Below, one piece after another: positions 16,400 to 25,630 of a stretch of 64,000 bases of DNA (position 1 is the stretch's first letter; each line of letters opens with the position of its first letter). A program made the translations under genes and the position numbers. Below the pieces are notes generated by a model. That model did not search any database, was not told the origin of the DNA, and worked only from the letters and a program-made list of their open reading frames with translations. The stretch spans positions 1-64,000 of the forward strand of contig NZ_LHVE01000013.1 of assembly GCF_001269655.1 (NCBI RefSeq), given 5' to 3'. This stretch comes from Pseudomonas thivervalensis. GTDB lineage: Bacteria; Pseudomonadota; Gammaproteobacteria; Pseudomonadales; Pseudomonadaceae.

Positions 16400-17590
16400 T
16401 TAGAAAACATCCCCCGGCACCCGCACGAATCCTTCCATCAACACCCGCGCGCTGCGGCTCATGATGGCTTTTTTCACGGTCCATTCACCGTTGACCTGGC
16501 TGGCCTCGGCGCCGACGCGCAGGGTGCCGGATGGATGACCGAAACGCACGGCGTTGCGCTCGACGCCGCCGGCCGCGAGGTTTACCAAGGTGCCGGAAAT
16601 CGCCGCGGCCGTGCCGATGGCGACCGCGGCGGTGCCCATCATGGCGTGGTGCAGCTTGCCCATGGACAACGCCCGCACCAGCAAGTCGACGTCACCCGCC
16701 GCCACGGTTTTTCCGCTGGAGGACAGGTAATCCGCCGGCGGTGCGACAAACGCCACCTTCGGCGTGTGCTGGCGCTGGGCGGCTTCCTCCAGGTGCTTGA
16801 TCAAGCCCATGCGCAAGGCACCGTGGGCACGAATGGTTTCGAACATCGCCAACGCCTTGGGATCGCCATTGATAGCGCCCTGCAATTCAGTGCCGGTGTA
16901 GCCCACATCGCGAGCGTTGATGAAAATCGTCGGGATCCCGGCGTTGATCAGCGTCGCCTTGAGAGTCCCAACACCGGGCACTTCCAAGTCATCCACCAGA
17001 TTGCCGGTGGGGAACATCGAGCCGCCACCGCCCTCCTCCTCGGCCGCCGGGTCCATGAACTCCAACTGCACTTCGGCCGCCGGAAAGGTTACGCCGTCGA
17101 GTTCGAAGTCCCCGGTTTCCTGCACCGCACCCTCGGTGATCGGCACATGGGCGATAATGGTCTTGCCGATGTTGGCCTGCCAGATCCGCACCACGGCCAC
17201 GCCGTTCTGCGGGATACGACCGGGCTCCACCAAGCCACTGCTGATGGCGAACGCCCCCACCGCCGCCGACAGGTTGCCGCAGTTGCCGCTCCAGTCCACA
17301 AAGGGCTTGTCGATGGAAACCTGGCCGAACAGGTAATCGACATCGTGGTCGGCCCGGGTGCTCTTGGACAGGATCACGGTCTTGCTGGTGCTGGACGTCG
17401 CGCCGCCCATGCCATCGATCTGCTTTTCATACGGATCGGGACTGCCAATGACCCGCAGCAACAACGCATCCCGGATCGGACCGGGGACGCGGGCCGCTTC
17501 GGGCAGGTCTTGCAGGCTAAAGAACACTCCTTTGCTGGTGCCACCACGCAGGTAGGTCGCGGGGATCTTGATTTGAGGCGAGTGAGCCAT
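16400..17590 (-). CDS. prpF: 2-methylaconitate cis-trans isomerase PrpF
   Basis: 396 residues of the PrpF family (diaminopimelate-epimerase-like fold): IPATYLRGGTSKGVFF start, GMGGATSSTSKTVIL, VDWSGNCGNLSAAVGAFAI and a C-terminal MSRSARVLMEGFV. It isomerises trans- to cis-2-methylaconitate between AcnD and the second hydration step of the methylcitrate cycle. ATG 17590 has GGAG at suitable distance and gives the family length; upstream frame to 17638 is ignored. It lies 53 bp after acnD, as in other acnD-type prp operons. Confidence 0.95.
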   Translation of the reverse strand: MAHSPQIKIPATYLRGGTSKGVFFSLQDLPEAARVPGPIRDALLLRVIGSPDPYEKQIDGMGGATSSTSKTVILSKSTRADHDVDYLFGQVSIDKPFVDWSGNCGNLSAAVGAFAISSGLVEPGRIPQNGVAVVRIWQANIGKTIIAHVPITEGAVQETGDFELDGVTFPAAEVQLEFMDPAAEEEGGGGSMFPTGNLVDDLEVPGVGTLKATLINAGIPTIFINARDVGYTGTELQGAINGDPKALAMFETIRAHGALRMGLIKHLEEAAQRQHTPKVAFVAPPADYLSSSGKTVAAGDVDLLVRALSMGKLHHAMMGTAAVAIGTAAAISGTLVNLAAGGVERNAVRFGHPSGTLRVGAEASQVNGEWTVKKAIMSRSARVLMEGFVRVPGDVF

Positions 17591-17643
17591 GTGCTCCAAC
17601 TCCTGAAAAAATGGGTGGCCAGAAAACGGGCCACCCAAGCGAT

Positions 17644-20235
17644 TTAAACGGCCACCGCCGATTCCAGGAAATCCTGGGCAAAGCGTTGCAACACGCCCCC
17701 GGCTTCGTAGATCGACACTTCTTCGGCGGTATCGAGGCGGCAGGTCACCGGCACGTCGACGCGCTCGCCGTTCTTGCGCGTGATGACCAGGGTCAGCGTC
17801 GCCCGTGGGGTGCGCTCGCCGATCACGTCATAGACTTCACTGCCGTCGATGCCCAGGGTCTTGCGATCCGTACCCGGCTTGAACTCCAGCGGCAACACGC
17901 CCATGCCCACCAGGTTGGTGCGGTGGATGCGTTCGAAACCTTCGGCGGCGATCGCCTCGACCCCGGCCAGGCGTACGCCCTTGGCCGCCCAGTCCCGCGA
18001 CGATCCCTGGCCGTAGTCGGCGCCGGCGATGATGATCAGCGGCTGTTTGCGCTCCATGTAGGTCTCGATGGCTTCCCACATGCGCATGACCTTGCCTTCC
18101 GGCTCGACCCGGGCCAGGGAGCCCTGCTTGACCTTGCCGTTTTCCTGGACCATTTCGTTGAACAGTTTAGGGTTGGCGAAGGTGGCGCGTTGCGCGGTCA
18201 GGTGGTCGCCGCGGTGGGTCGCGTAGGAGTTGAAGTCCTCTTCCGGCAGGCCCATTTTCGCTAGATATTCCCCTGCGGCGCTGTCGAGCATGATGGCGTT
18301 GGACGGCGACAAGTGATCGGTGGTGATGTTGTCCGGCAGCACCGCCAGCGGACGCATGCCCTTGAGTGGTCGCGCACCGGCCAGCGCGCCTTCCCAATAC
18401 GGCGGACGACGGATGTAGGTGCTTTGTGGGCGCCAGTCGTACAGCGGCGTCACTTTCGGCCCGGTGTCTTCCTGGATGGCGAACATTGGGATGTACACCT
18501 GGCGGAACTGCTCCGGTTTCACCGACGCTTTGACCACCGCGTCGATTTCTTCATCGCTCGGCCAGATGTCCTTGAGGCGAATCTCGCGACCGTCCACCAC
18601 GCCCAGCACATCCTTCTCGATGTCGAAGCGGATGGTCCCGGCGATGGCATAAGCGACCACCAGCGGCGGCGAAGCAAGGAACGCCTGCTTGGCGTACGGG
18701 TGGATACGCCCGTCAAAGTTACGGTTGCCCGACAACACGGCGGTGGCGTACAGGTCGCGGTCGATGATTTCCTGCTGAATCACCGGGTCCAGCGCGCCGG
18801 ACATACCGTTACAGGTGGTGCAGGCGAACGCCACCACGCCGAAGCCCAGCGTCTCGAGTTCGGAGGTCAGGCCGGCCTCATCCAGGTACAGCGCCACGGT
18901 TTTCGACCCCGGCGCCAGGGACGACTTGACCCACGGTTTGCGGGCCAGGCCCAGGCGGTTGGCGTTGCGCGCCAGCAGGCCGGCGGCGATCACGTTGCGC
19001 GGGTTGCTGGTGTTGGTGCAACTGGTGATCGCGGCGATGATCACCGCGCCGTCGGGCATTTGCCCGGGCACATCGTCCCATTGGCCGGAGATACCTTTGG
19101 CGGCCAGGTCCGACACTGCGACACGGGCGTGGGGGTTGCTCGGGCCCGCCATATTGCGCACCACCGACGACAGGTCGAAGGTCAGGCCACGCTCATATTG
19201 CGCGCCCTTGAGGCTGTCGGCCCACAGACCCACGTGCTTGGCATAGGTCTCCACCAACTGCACCTGGGTGTCTTCGCGGCCGGTGAGCTTCAGGTAGTCA
19301 ATCGTCTGCTGATCGATGTGGAACATCGCCGCGGTGGCGCCGTATTCCGGGGCCATGTTGGAGATGGTCGCGCGGTCACCCAAGGTCAGGGCGCTGGCGC
19401 CTTCGCCGAAAAACTCCAGCCACGCCCCCACGACTTTCTGCTTGCGCAGGAACTCGGTCAGCGCAAGCACCATGTCGGTGGCGGTGATGCCCGGTTGCAG
19501 CTTGCCGGTCAGCTCGACGCCGACGATTTCCGGCAAGCGCATCCACGAGGCGCGACCGAGCATGACACTTTCAGCTTCCAGGCCACCGACGCCGATGGCG
19601 ATCACGCCCAAGGCATCGACGTGGGGCGTGTGGCTGTCCGTGCCGACGCAAGTGTCAGGGAAGGCCACGCCGTCACGCTGCTGGATCACTGGCGACATTT
19701 TTTCCAGGTTGATCTGGTGCATGATCCCGTTGCCCGGCGGGATCACATCGACGTTCTTGAAGGCTTTCTTGGTCCAGTTGATGAAGTGGAAGCGGTCTTC
19801 GTTGCGGCGGTCTTCGATGGCGCGGTTCTTGGCGAAGGCTTGCGGGTCGGAACCGCCGCTTTCCACCGCCAGGGAATGGTCGACGATCAGTTGGGTCGGC
19901 ACCACCGGGTTGACCTGCGCCGGGTCGCCACCCTGCAAGGCGATGGCGTCACGCAAGCCGGCCAGGTCCACCAGGGCGGTCTGGCCGAGGATGTCATGGC
20001 ATACCACCCGCGCCGGGAACCACGGGAAGTCCAGGTCGCGCTTGCGTTCGATCAGTTGCAGCAGCGACTCGCGCAGCGTGGCCGGGTCGCAGCGGCGTAC
20101 CAGGTTTTCCGCCAGTACCCGGGAGGTGTACGGCAGGCTGTCATAGGCGCCGGGGCGGATGGCCTCCACTGCGCCGCGAACGTCGAAGTAATCCAGCGAA
20201 GTGCCAGGCAGCGGTTTGCGAAATTCTGTGTTCAT
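17644..20235 (-). CDS. acnD: Fe/S-dependent 2-methylisocitrate dehydratase AcnD
   Basis: 863 residues, aconitase-A-like. The [4Fe-4S] ligands are visible in ITSCTNTSNPRNV and FACTTCNGMSG; VGTDSHTPHVDALGV and GADYGQGSSRDWAAKG are the conserved substrate-binding blocks. AcnD dehydrates 2-methylcitrate to 2-methylaconitate and needs PrpF, next downstream, replacing PrpD of enteric bacteria. The start MNTEFRKPLPGTSLDYFD at 20235 matches the family; an open frame to 20316 runs into a REP element. A long open frame on the opposite strand is a codon-bias shadow. Confidence 0.95.
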   Translation of the reverse strand: MNTEFRKPLPGTSLDYFDVRGAVEAIRPGAYDSLPYTSRVLAENLVRRCDPATLRESLLQLIERKRDLDFPWFPARVVCHDILGQTALVDLAGLRDAIALQGGDPAQVNPVVPTQLIVDHSLAVESGGSDPQAFAKNRAIEDRRNEDRFHFINWTKKAFKNVDVIPPGNGIMHQINLEKMSPVIQQRDGVAFPDTCVGTDSHTPHVDALGVIAIGVGGLEAESVMLGRASWMRLPEIVGVELTGKLQPGITATDMVLALTEFLRKQKVVGAWLEFFGEGASALTLGDRATISNMAPEYGATAAMFHIDQQTIDYLKLTGREDTQVQLVETYAKHVGLWADSLKGAQYERGLTFDLSSVVRNMAGPSNPHARVAVSDLAAKGISGQWDDVPGQMPDGAVIIAAITSCTNTSNPRNVIAAGLLARNANRLGLARKPWVKSSLAPGSKTVALYLDEAGLTSELETLGFGVVAFACTTCNGMSGALDPVIQQEIIDRDLYATAVLSGNRNFDGRIHPYAKQAFLASPPLVVAYAIAGTIRFDIEKDVLGVVDGREIRLKDIWPSDEEIDAVVKASVKPEQFRQVYIPMFAIQEDTGPKVTPLYDWRPQSTYIRRPPYWEGALAGARPLKGMRPLAVLPDNITTDHLSPSNAIMLDSAAGEYLAKMGLPEEDFNSYATHRGDHLTAQRATFANPKLFNEMVQENGKVKQGSLARVEPEGKVMRMWEAIETYMERKQPLIIIAGADYGQGSSRDWAAKGVRLAGVEAIAAEGFERIHRTNLVGMGVLPLEFKPGTDRKTLGIDGSEVYDVIGERTPRATLTLVITRKNGERVDVPVTCRLDTAEEVSIYEAGGVLQRFAQDFLESAVAV

Positions 20236-20283
20236 CGTCAGGACTCGGGTCACGGTGGTTTCAGAAAGGCGCTTGCCACGACC

Positions 20284-20390
20284 ATGATCGTTCCCACGCT
20301 CTGCGTGGAAACGCATCCAGTGACGCTCTGCGTCACAGGGACGCGGAGCGTCCCGGGCGGCATTCCCACGCAGAGCGTGGGAACGATCAT
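20284..20390. repeat. Paired palindrome, family C (GATCGTTCCCACGC)
   Basis: Outer arms ATGATCGTTCCCACGCTCTG and CAGAGCGTGGGAACGATCAT enclose two shorter inner palindromes (TGACGCTCTGCGTCA and a GACGC..GCGTC piece). It lies between acnD and prpC within the operon, so transcripts must read through it; it could set relative mRNA stability. A second copy is at 28247-28353. Confidence 0.85.
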
Positions 20391-20413
20391 AGTAATAGCG
20401 CCAGCCCTCCAGC

Positions 20414-21541
20414 TCAGCGTCGTTCGATTGGCACGAACTTGCGCTGTTCGACGCCGGTGTATTCGGCGCTCGGTCGGATGATGCGGTTGTTGGCGCGTTG
20501 TTCGAAGACGTGGGCGGCCCAGCCGGTCAGGCGCGAGCAGACGAAAATCGGCGTGAACAGCTTGGTCGGGATGCCCATGAAGTGGTACGCCGAGGCATGG
20601 TAGAAATCGGCGTTGGGGAACAGCTTCTTCTGCTCCCACATGGTCTTGTCGATGGCTTCGGAGACCGGGAACAGCACCGTGTCGCCCACTTCGTCAGCGA
20701 GTTTTTTCGACCAGCCCTTGATCACCTCGTTGCGCGGGTCGTTGTCCTTATAGATCGCGTGGCCGAAGCCCATGATCTTGTCCTTGCGCGCCAGCATGCC
20801 GAGGGTGCCTTCAATGGCGTCCTGGGGCGAGCTGAAGCGCTCGATCATTTCCATCGCCGCTTCGTTGGCGCCGCCATGCAACGGGCCACGCAGCGAGCCA
20901 ATGGCGGCGGTGATGCAGGAGAACAGGTCCGACAGTGTGGAAGCACAGACCCGGGCGGTGAAGGTCGAGGCGTTGAATTCGTGCTCGGCGTAAAGGATCA
21001 GCGAGACATTCATCACTTTGACGTGCAGCTCGCTCGGCTTCTTGCCGTGCAGCAGGTGCAGGAAGTGACCACCGATGGACACTTCGTCGGTCACGCATTC
21101 GATGCGCTGGCCTTGGTGGCTGAAGCGATACCAGTAGCACATGATCGCCGGGAACGCGGCCAACAGGCGATCGGTCTTGTCGTGCTGCTCGGAAAAATCC
21201 TGCTCGGGTTCCAGGTTGCCCAAAAACGAACAGCCGGTGCGCATCACGTCCATCGGGTGGGCGTCGGCGGGAATGCGCTCCAGCACTTCTTTCAAGGCTC
21301 GGGGCAAGTCGCGCAACTGGCGCAATTTACCGGTGTAGGCGTCCAGCTGGGCCTGGGTTGGCAGCTCGCCGTACAGCAGCAGGTAGGCCACTTCTTCAAA
21401 TTGCGCATCTGCCGCCAGGTCGCGAACGTCGTAGCCGCGATAGGTCAGGCCGGCGCCCGATTGACCCACGGTGGACAAGGCGGTTTGCCCGGCCACCTGG
21501 CCACGGAGCCCGGCGCCACTGAGTACTTTTGCTTCGGCCAT
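20414..21541 (-). CDS. prpC: 2-methylcitrate synthase PrpC
   Basis: 375 residues of the short citrate-synthase family: GLTYRGYDVRDLA near the N-terminus, the catalytic His in GPLHGGANEAAM, the second His in MGFGHAIYKDNDPR, and an aspartate in the NADFYHAS region. It condenses propionyl-CoA with oxaloacetate to 2-methylcitrate, the first step of the cycle. The genes on both sides (prpB, acnD) fix the identity. The start at 21541 (MAEAKVLSGAGLRGQV) matches family N-termini; the open frame to 21637 lies in a REP element. Confidence 0.95.
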   Translation of the reverse strand: MAEAKVLSGAGLRGQVAGQTALSTVGQSGAGLTYRGYDVRDLAADAQFEEVAYLLLYGELPTQAQLDAYTGKLRQLRDLPRALKEVLERIPADAHPMDVMRTGCSFLGNLEPEQDFSEQHDKTDRLLAAFPAIMCYWYRFSHQGQRIECVTDEVSIGGHFLHLLHGKKPSELHVKVMNVSLILYAEHEFNASTFTARVCASTLSDLFSCITAAIGSLRGPLHGGANEAAMEMIERFSSPQDAIEGTLGMLARKDKIMGFGHAIYKDNDPRNEVIKGWSKKLADEVGDTVLFPVSEAIDKTMWEQKKLFPNADFYHASAYHFMGIPTKLFTPIFVCSRLTGWAAHVFEQRANNRIIRPSAEYTGVEQRKFVPIERR

Positions 21542-21585
21542 GTTGCTGTCTCCAGTTTTTAGATTTGTAGAGATTTGGGGAAACA

Positions 21586-21676
21586 GATCGCAGCCTCGTT
21601 GCACTCGACAGCTCCTACGGAACATTGCTCGGTCCAATAATGTAGGAGCTGTCGAGCGAAGCGAGGCTGCGATCTT
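21586..21676. repeat. Paired REP-like palindrome, family A, between prpB and prpC
   Basis: GATCGCAGCCTCGTTGCACT then CGACAGCTCCTAC on the left; GTAGGAGCTGTCGAGCGAAG then CGAGGCTGCGATC on the right. The element is inverted in orientation relative to the copy at 9856 and ends directly at the prpB stop codon (21677). It is an intra-operon element. Confidence 0.85.
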
Positions 21677-22561
21677 TCATTTCTTCGCCGCGAACAACGC
21701 ATCGAGCTTCTGCTCGAAGACGTGGTAGTCGATGCGATCGTAAAGCTCCATGCGGGTCTGCATGGTGTCGATGACGTTCTGTTGCGTGCCGTCGCGGCGG
21801 ATCGCGGTGTAGACGTTCTCGGCCGCCTTGTTCATGGCCCGGAAGGCCGACAATGGGTACAGCACCAGGGACACGTCGGCACCGGCCAGTTGTTCGGTGG
21901 TGTACAGCGGGGTCGCGCCGAATTCGGTAATGTTCGCCAGGATCGGCGCCTTCACGCGGCTGGCGAACAACTTGTACATCTCGAGCTCGGTGATGGCTTC
22001 GGGGAAAATCATGTCGGCACCGGCCTCGATGCACGCGGCGGCGCGGTCCAGGGCCGATTCCAAGCCCTCCACCGCCAGGGCATCGGTACGGGCCATGATC
22101 ACGAAACTGTCATCGGTACGGGCATCGACAGCAGCCTTGATGCGGTCGACCATTTCTTGCTGCGAGACGATTTCCTTGTTCGGACGATGGCCACAGCGCT
22201 TGGCGCCGACCTGGTCCTCGATATGGATCGCCGCGGCGCCGAACTTGCTCATCGACTTGACCGTGCGCGCCACGTTGAACGCCGAGGAACCGAAACCGGT
22301 GTCCACGTCCACCAGCAGCGGCAAGTCGCAGACATCGGTAATGCGGCGCACATCGGTCAGCACGTCATCCAGGCCGGTGATGCCCAGGTCCGGCACGCCG
22401 AGGGAACCGGCCGCCACGCCGCCACCCGACAGATAGATCGCCTTGAAACCGGCGCGCTTGGCCAGCAGCGCGTGGTTGGCGTTGATCGTGCCGACCACTT
22501 GCAGCGGATGCTCGCTGGCGACCGCATCGCGGAAACGCTGGCCTGGAGTGCTGTTGCTCAT
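21677..22561 (-). CDS. prpB: 2-methylisocitrate lyase PrpB
   Basis: 294 residues, ICL/PEP-mutase superfamily TIM barrel. The catalytic motif KRCGH is at 121-125 with the essential Cys at 123, as in E. coli PrpB; LVDVDTGFGS and HIEDQV bind the metal and substrate. It cleaves 2-methylisocitrate to pyruvate and succinate, the last step of the cycle. Its ATG overlaps the regulator's stop by 4 bp, so it is translationally coupled to the GntR gene. Confidence 0.95.
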   Translation of the reverse strand: MSNSTPGQRFRDAVASEHPLQVVGTINANHALLAKRAGFKAIYLSGGGVAAGSLGVPDLGITGLDDVLTDVRRITDVCDLPLLVDVDTGFGSSAFNVARTVKSMSKFGAAAIHIEDQVGAKRCGHRPNKEIVSQQEMVDRIKAAVDARTDDSFVIMARTDALAVEGLESALDRAAACIEAGADMIFPEAITELEMYKLFASRVKAPILANITEFGATPLYTTEQLAGADVSLVLYPLSAFRAMNKAAENVYTAIRRDGTQQNVIDTMQTRMELYDRIDYHVFEQKLDALFAAKK

Positions 22562-23271
22562 GACTCACCTCGTTCAGTGGCGGCGCTGTCCTGGAAATGA
22601 CGCGCGATATTGCGTTTGGAAGCGCCGATGTGCCGGCGCATCAATAATTCAGCCAGTTCGCCGTCACGGTCGGCGATGGCGTCGAGAATCCGGTGGTGCT
22701 CGGCAAAGGCCTGGCGTGGACGGTTGGGCGTGGTGGAAAACTGGATGCGGTACATGCGCACCAATTGGTATAGCTCGCCGCACAGCATCTGCGTCAGGGT
22801 GCGGTTGCCGCTGCCCTGGATGATCCGGTAATGAAAGTCGAAATCGCCTTCCTGCTGGTAATAACCGACACCAGCCTGGAACGCCGCATCGCGCTCGTGG
22901 GTCTCCAGGACCCGGCGCAGTTCGTCGATTTCTTCCAGGGTCATGCGTTCGGCCGCCAGGCGGCAGGCCATGCCTTCGAGCGATTCACGGATTTCGTAGA
23001 GTTCCAGCAGCTCGGCGTGGCTCAGCGAGACCACCCGGGCACCGACGTGGGGCACCCGTACCAGCAGGCGCTGGCCTTCCAGGCGGTGAATGGCCTCGCG
23101 CAGCGGTCCGCGGCTGATGCCGTAGGTGCGCGCCAGCTCGGGCTCGGAGATCTTGCTGCCAGGGGCGATCTCGCCCTTGACGATGGCGGCCTGGATACGC
23201 CGAAAGACGTTCTCGGACAGGGTTTCCGAGTCGTCCTGGACCACCACCGGGGTTTCGAGCTGATCGAGCAT
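22558..23271 (-). CDS. GntR-family (FCD) regulator of the methylcitrate operon
   Basis: 237 residues: winged helix at about 20-85 (LSENVFRRIQAAIVKGEIAP, ISEPELARTYGISRGPLREA) and an all-helical FCD domain with metal-binding histidines (DFHYRI, EHHRIL, RRHI). It is the first gene of prpBC-acnD-prpF and probably responds to methylcitrate or a related acid. ATG 23271 gives the family length; a run of upstream codons to 23355 covers the promoter. Two ATTGTCGACA sites flank the promoter, consistent with autoregulation. Confidence 0.9.
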   Translation of the reverse strand: MLDQLETPVVVQDDSETLSENVFRRIQAAIVKGEIAPGSKISEPELARTYGISRGPLREAIHRLEGQRLLVRVPHVGARVVSLSHAELLELYEIRESLEGMACRLAAERMTLEEIDELRRVLETHERDAAFQAGVGYYQQEGDFDFHYRIIQGSGNRTLTQMLCGELYQLVRMYRIQFSTTPNRPRQAFAEHHRILDAIADRDGELAELLMRRHIGASKRNIARHFQDSAATERGES

Positions 23272-23281
23272 ATTGTCGACA
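23272..23281. promoter_or_regulatory. Downstream operator of the prp regulator
   Basis: ATTGTCGACA directly abuts the regulator's start codon (23271). It repeats 10 of 12 bases of the perfect palindrome at 23345-23356. Binding of the GntR protein here would block transcription just after the start site. Confidence 0.6.
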
Positions 23282-23302
23282 CCTTGAAAATCAATACGGC
23301 AA

Positions 23303-23331
23303 AAACTAACCAATATCGCCCTTAGCGTCAA
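23303..23331 (-). promoter_or_regulatory. Probable promoter of the methylcitrate operon
   Basis: Minus strand TTGACG (23326-23331), 17-bp spacer, TAGTTT (23303-23308). It lies between the two TTGTCGACA operators and about 30 bp upstream of the regulator start codon. The -10 is weak, but no better candidate is present. Confidence 0.5.
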
Positions 23332-23344
23332 AACAAAAATCAAC

Positions 23345-23356
23345 ATTGTCGACAAT
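23345..23356. promoter_or_regulatory. Upstream operator of the prp regulator (perfect palindrome)
   Basis: ATTGTCGACAAT is a perfect 12-bp palindrome of the TTGTnnACAA type bound by many FCD-class GntR regulators. It lies 13 bp upstream of the probable -35, about 70 bp from the second site. Confidence 0.7.
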
Positions 23357-23555
23357 CGTCTAATAAACGCCTTAGCGATAACCCTGCTGCATGAAGAGAC
23401 TCGTAGCGTCCGGCCAGCGGTGGCGTCAGAAAACCACCGTGCTAGAATGCCGCGGTTATTCGCCGCTCTCCTTTTATAGAGAAAGGCTGCCTAGGGAGCT
23501 TGTGCAGTAATGCCAGGGCCTGAACCGATAAACGGAACGCTGCGCACCAGGATCT

Positions 23556-24092
23556 ATGACACTCAAGCCCTTATCTGCTGCTTTCTATTTCATGTGCCTG
23601 CCGGGGCTTGCCGTGGCGGGTGAAAAAACCGTGTACGGCCTCAACGAATATGCCGCCCTGCAGGGCATCGACCTGGAGGTCGCCGCCAAGCTGGACACCG
23701 GCGCCAAGACCGCCTCACTCAGTGCCCGGGACATCAAGCGCTTCAAGCGCAATGGCGAATCCTGGGTGCGCTTTTACCTGGCCATCGACGCGGCCCACTC
23801 GCACCCCATCGAACGTCCGCTGGCCCGGGTCAGCAAGATCAAGCGCCGCGCCGGTGACTACGACCCGGATGAAGGCAAGAAATACACGGCCCGGCCGGTC
23901 ATCGAACTGGACATCTGCATGGGCTCGGCCCTGCGCAGCATCGAAGTGAACCTGACCGACCGCAGCGCCTTCCAATACCCGTTGCTGATCGGTTCCGAGG
24001 CGCTCAAGCGCTTCGACGCGCTGGTCGACCCCAGTCTTAAATACGCTGCCGGCAAACCCGCCTGCGCCAATGCCGCTCAAACCGCAGAGTAA
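23556..24092 (+). CDS. Exported retropepsin-like (RimB/Zn_protease family) aspartic protease
   Basis: 178 residues with a signal peptide (about 1-21, ending GLAVA). The mature protein is a single retropepsin-like beta-barrel with the catalytic motif LDTGAKTASLSA (Asp47), followed by VIELDICMG and the second conserved block YPLLIGSEALKRFDALVDP. Databases call these ATP-dependent zinc proteases, but the visible motif is that of a dimeric aspartic protease. It is followed 5 bp later by the inactive-transglutaminase membrane protein and then the ATP-grasp ligase; this order is widely conserved. AGGA precedes ATG 23556. A -10 TAGAAT lies at 23443-23448. Confidence 0.85.
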   Translation: MTLKPLSAAFYFMCLPGLAVAGEKTVYGLNEYAALQGIDLEVAAKLDTGAKTASLSARDIKRFKRNGESWVRFYLAIDAAHSHPIERPLARVSKIKRRAGDYDPDEGKKYTARPVIELDICMGSALRSIEVNLTDRSAFQYPLLIGSEALKRFDALVDPSLKYAAGKPACANAAQTAE

Positions 24093-24097
24093 TTCCA

Positions 24098-25630
24098 ATG
24101 CGCTCCCTTACCCTCCATCTGAAAATGCTGATCGCCATCCTGGTGGTGCTGGGCCTGTCGGTGACGGCCTATCAGATTTTCGTGCTCGGCATCCCGGTCA
24201 CCGAAGACGCCACCGACGACTTGTGGAACATCGACGCCAAGGTCGAATTCGTGCCCAACGCCAAAGATCCAGTGAAGATCCAGATGTTCGTGCCGCCCCT
24301 GAGCCGCGACTACGTGAGCCTCAACGAGAGTTTCATTTCCAATAATTACGGTGTGGCGGTGAACCGGGTCGATGGTAACCGCAAGGTGACGTGGTCGGCC
24401 CGTCGCGCCAAGGGCAACCAGACCCTTTATTACCGCCTGGTGCTGACCAAGCGCTACAGCGCCGAGAAAACCAAGGTCAAGGGCCCGACCTTTCGCGACA
24501 GCATCGCCGTCGAAGGCCCTGAGAAACTGGCCGCCGAAGCCCTGCTCGCGCCGATCCGCCAGCACTCGGCCGACGTCGAGACGTTCATCAGCGAAGCGAT
24601 CAAGCGGGTCAACAATCTCAACGACGACAACGTCAAGCTGTTGCTGGCCGGTGATCCTTCCTCGGCCAACAAGGCGCGCATCGTCGAATTGGTGCTGTCC
24701 ATCGCCCACGTGCCGGTGGAAAAGGTCCACACCATCCGCCTGGTGGCCGACCAGCCGCAGGCACCTGAGCTGTGGCTGCGCAGTTTCAACGGCACCGACT
24801 GGCTGTATTTCAACCCGGACTCCGGCGAACAGGGCCTGCCCACCGACCGCCTGTTGTGGTGGACCGGCGACGAGAACCTGATCACCGTCGATGGCGGCAA
24901 GAAAGCCACCGTCACCTTCAGCATGAACAACAGCGAAATGAACGCCATTCGCCTGGCCAAGCTGACGGACGAGAACACCGACGCCAACTTCCTCGAATAC
25001 TCGCTCTACGGCCTGCCGCTGCAAACCCAGCAAACCTTCATGATCATGGTGATGATCCCGATTGGCGTGCTGGTGATCCTGATACTGCGCAACCTGATCG
25101 GCCTGCAAACCCTGGGGACCTTCACCCCGGTGCTGATCGCCCTGGCCTTCCGTGAAACGCAGCTGGGCTTCGGGATCATCCTATTCACGGTGATCACCAC
25201 GCTGGGCCTGTCGCTGCGTTCCTACCTGGAGCACCTCAAGCTGCAAATGCTGCCGAGGCTCTCGGTGGTGCTGACGTTCGTGGTGGTGCTGATCGCCGCC
25301 ATCAGCCTGTTCAGCCATAAGCTGGGCCTGGAACGCGGCTTGTCGGTGGCGCTGTTCCCGATGGTGATCCTGACCATGACCATCGAACGCCTGTCCATCA
25401 CCTGGGAAGAACGCGGCGCCGGCCACGCGATGAAAGTCGCCATCGGCACCCTGTTCGCCGCGTCCCTGGCGCACCTGATCATGAGCGTGCCGGAACTGGT
25501 GTACTTCGTGTTCACCTTCCCGGCGATCCTGCTGATCCTGGTGGGCTTCATGCTGGCCATGGGGCGTTATCGCGGCTACCGCCTGACCGAGCTGGTGCGG
25601 TTCAAGGCCTTCCTCAAGGCAGACTCCTGA
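24098..25630 (+). CDS. Inactive transglutaminase-like domain fused to a multi-helix membrane domain
   Basis: 510 residues. A signal-anchor helix (about 8-30) is followed by a periplasmic region of about 280 residues resembling a transglutaminase fold (SIAHVPVEKVHTIRLV, LRSFNGTDWLYFNPDSGEQG) in which the catalytic Cys is not apparent, then about seven hydrophobic helices from residue ~312 to 495. This matches the family annotated as inactive transglutaminase with 7TM. Loss of catalysis suggests peptide binding or sensing. It is tightly coupled to the protease upstream and overlaps the ATP-grasp ligase by one base (TGATG). Confidence 0.85.
   Translation: MRSLTLHLKMLIAILVVLGLSVTAYQIFVLGIPVTEDATDDLWNIDAKVEFVPNAKDPVKIQMFVPPLSRDYVSLNESFISNNYGVAVNRVDGNRKVTWSARRAKGNQTLYYRLVLTKRYSAEKTKVKGPTFRDSIAVEGPEKLAAEALLAPIRQHSADVETFISEAIKRVNNLNDDNVKLLLAGDPSSANKARIVELVLSIAHVPVEKVHTIRLVADQPQAPELWLRSFNGTDWLYFNPDSGEQGLPTDRLLWWTGDENLITVDGGKKATVTFSMNNSEMNAIRLAKLTDENTDANFLEYSLYGLPLQTQQTFMIMVMIPIGVLVILILRNLIGLQTLGTFTPVLIALAFRETQLGFGIILFTVITTLGLSLRSYLEHLKLQMLPRLSVVLTFVVVLIAAISLFSHKLGLERGLSVALFPMVILTMTIERLSITWEERGAGHAMKVAIGTLFAASLAHLIMSVPELVYFVFTFPAILLILVGFMLAMGRYRGYRLTELVRFKAFLKADS

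Noticed and set aside
18313..20481. A 722-codon open frame opposite acnD
   Set aside because: Same cause: codon bias of acnD leaves the opposite strand open. No ribosome site or family pattern.
24077..25108. A 343-codon open frame opposite the inactive transglutaminase gene
   Set aside because: Antisense shadow without domain or start signals; the plus-strand gene has clear membrane and domain pattern.
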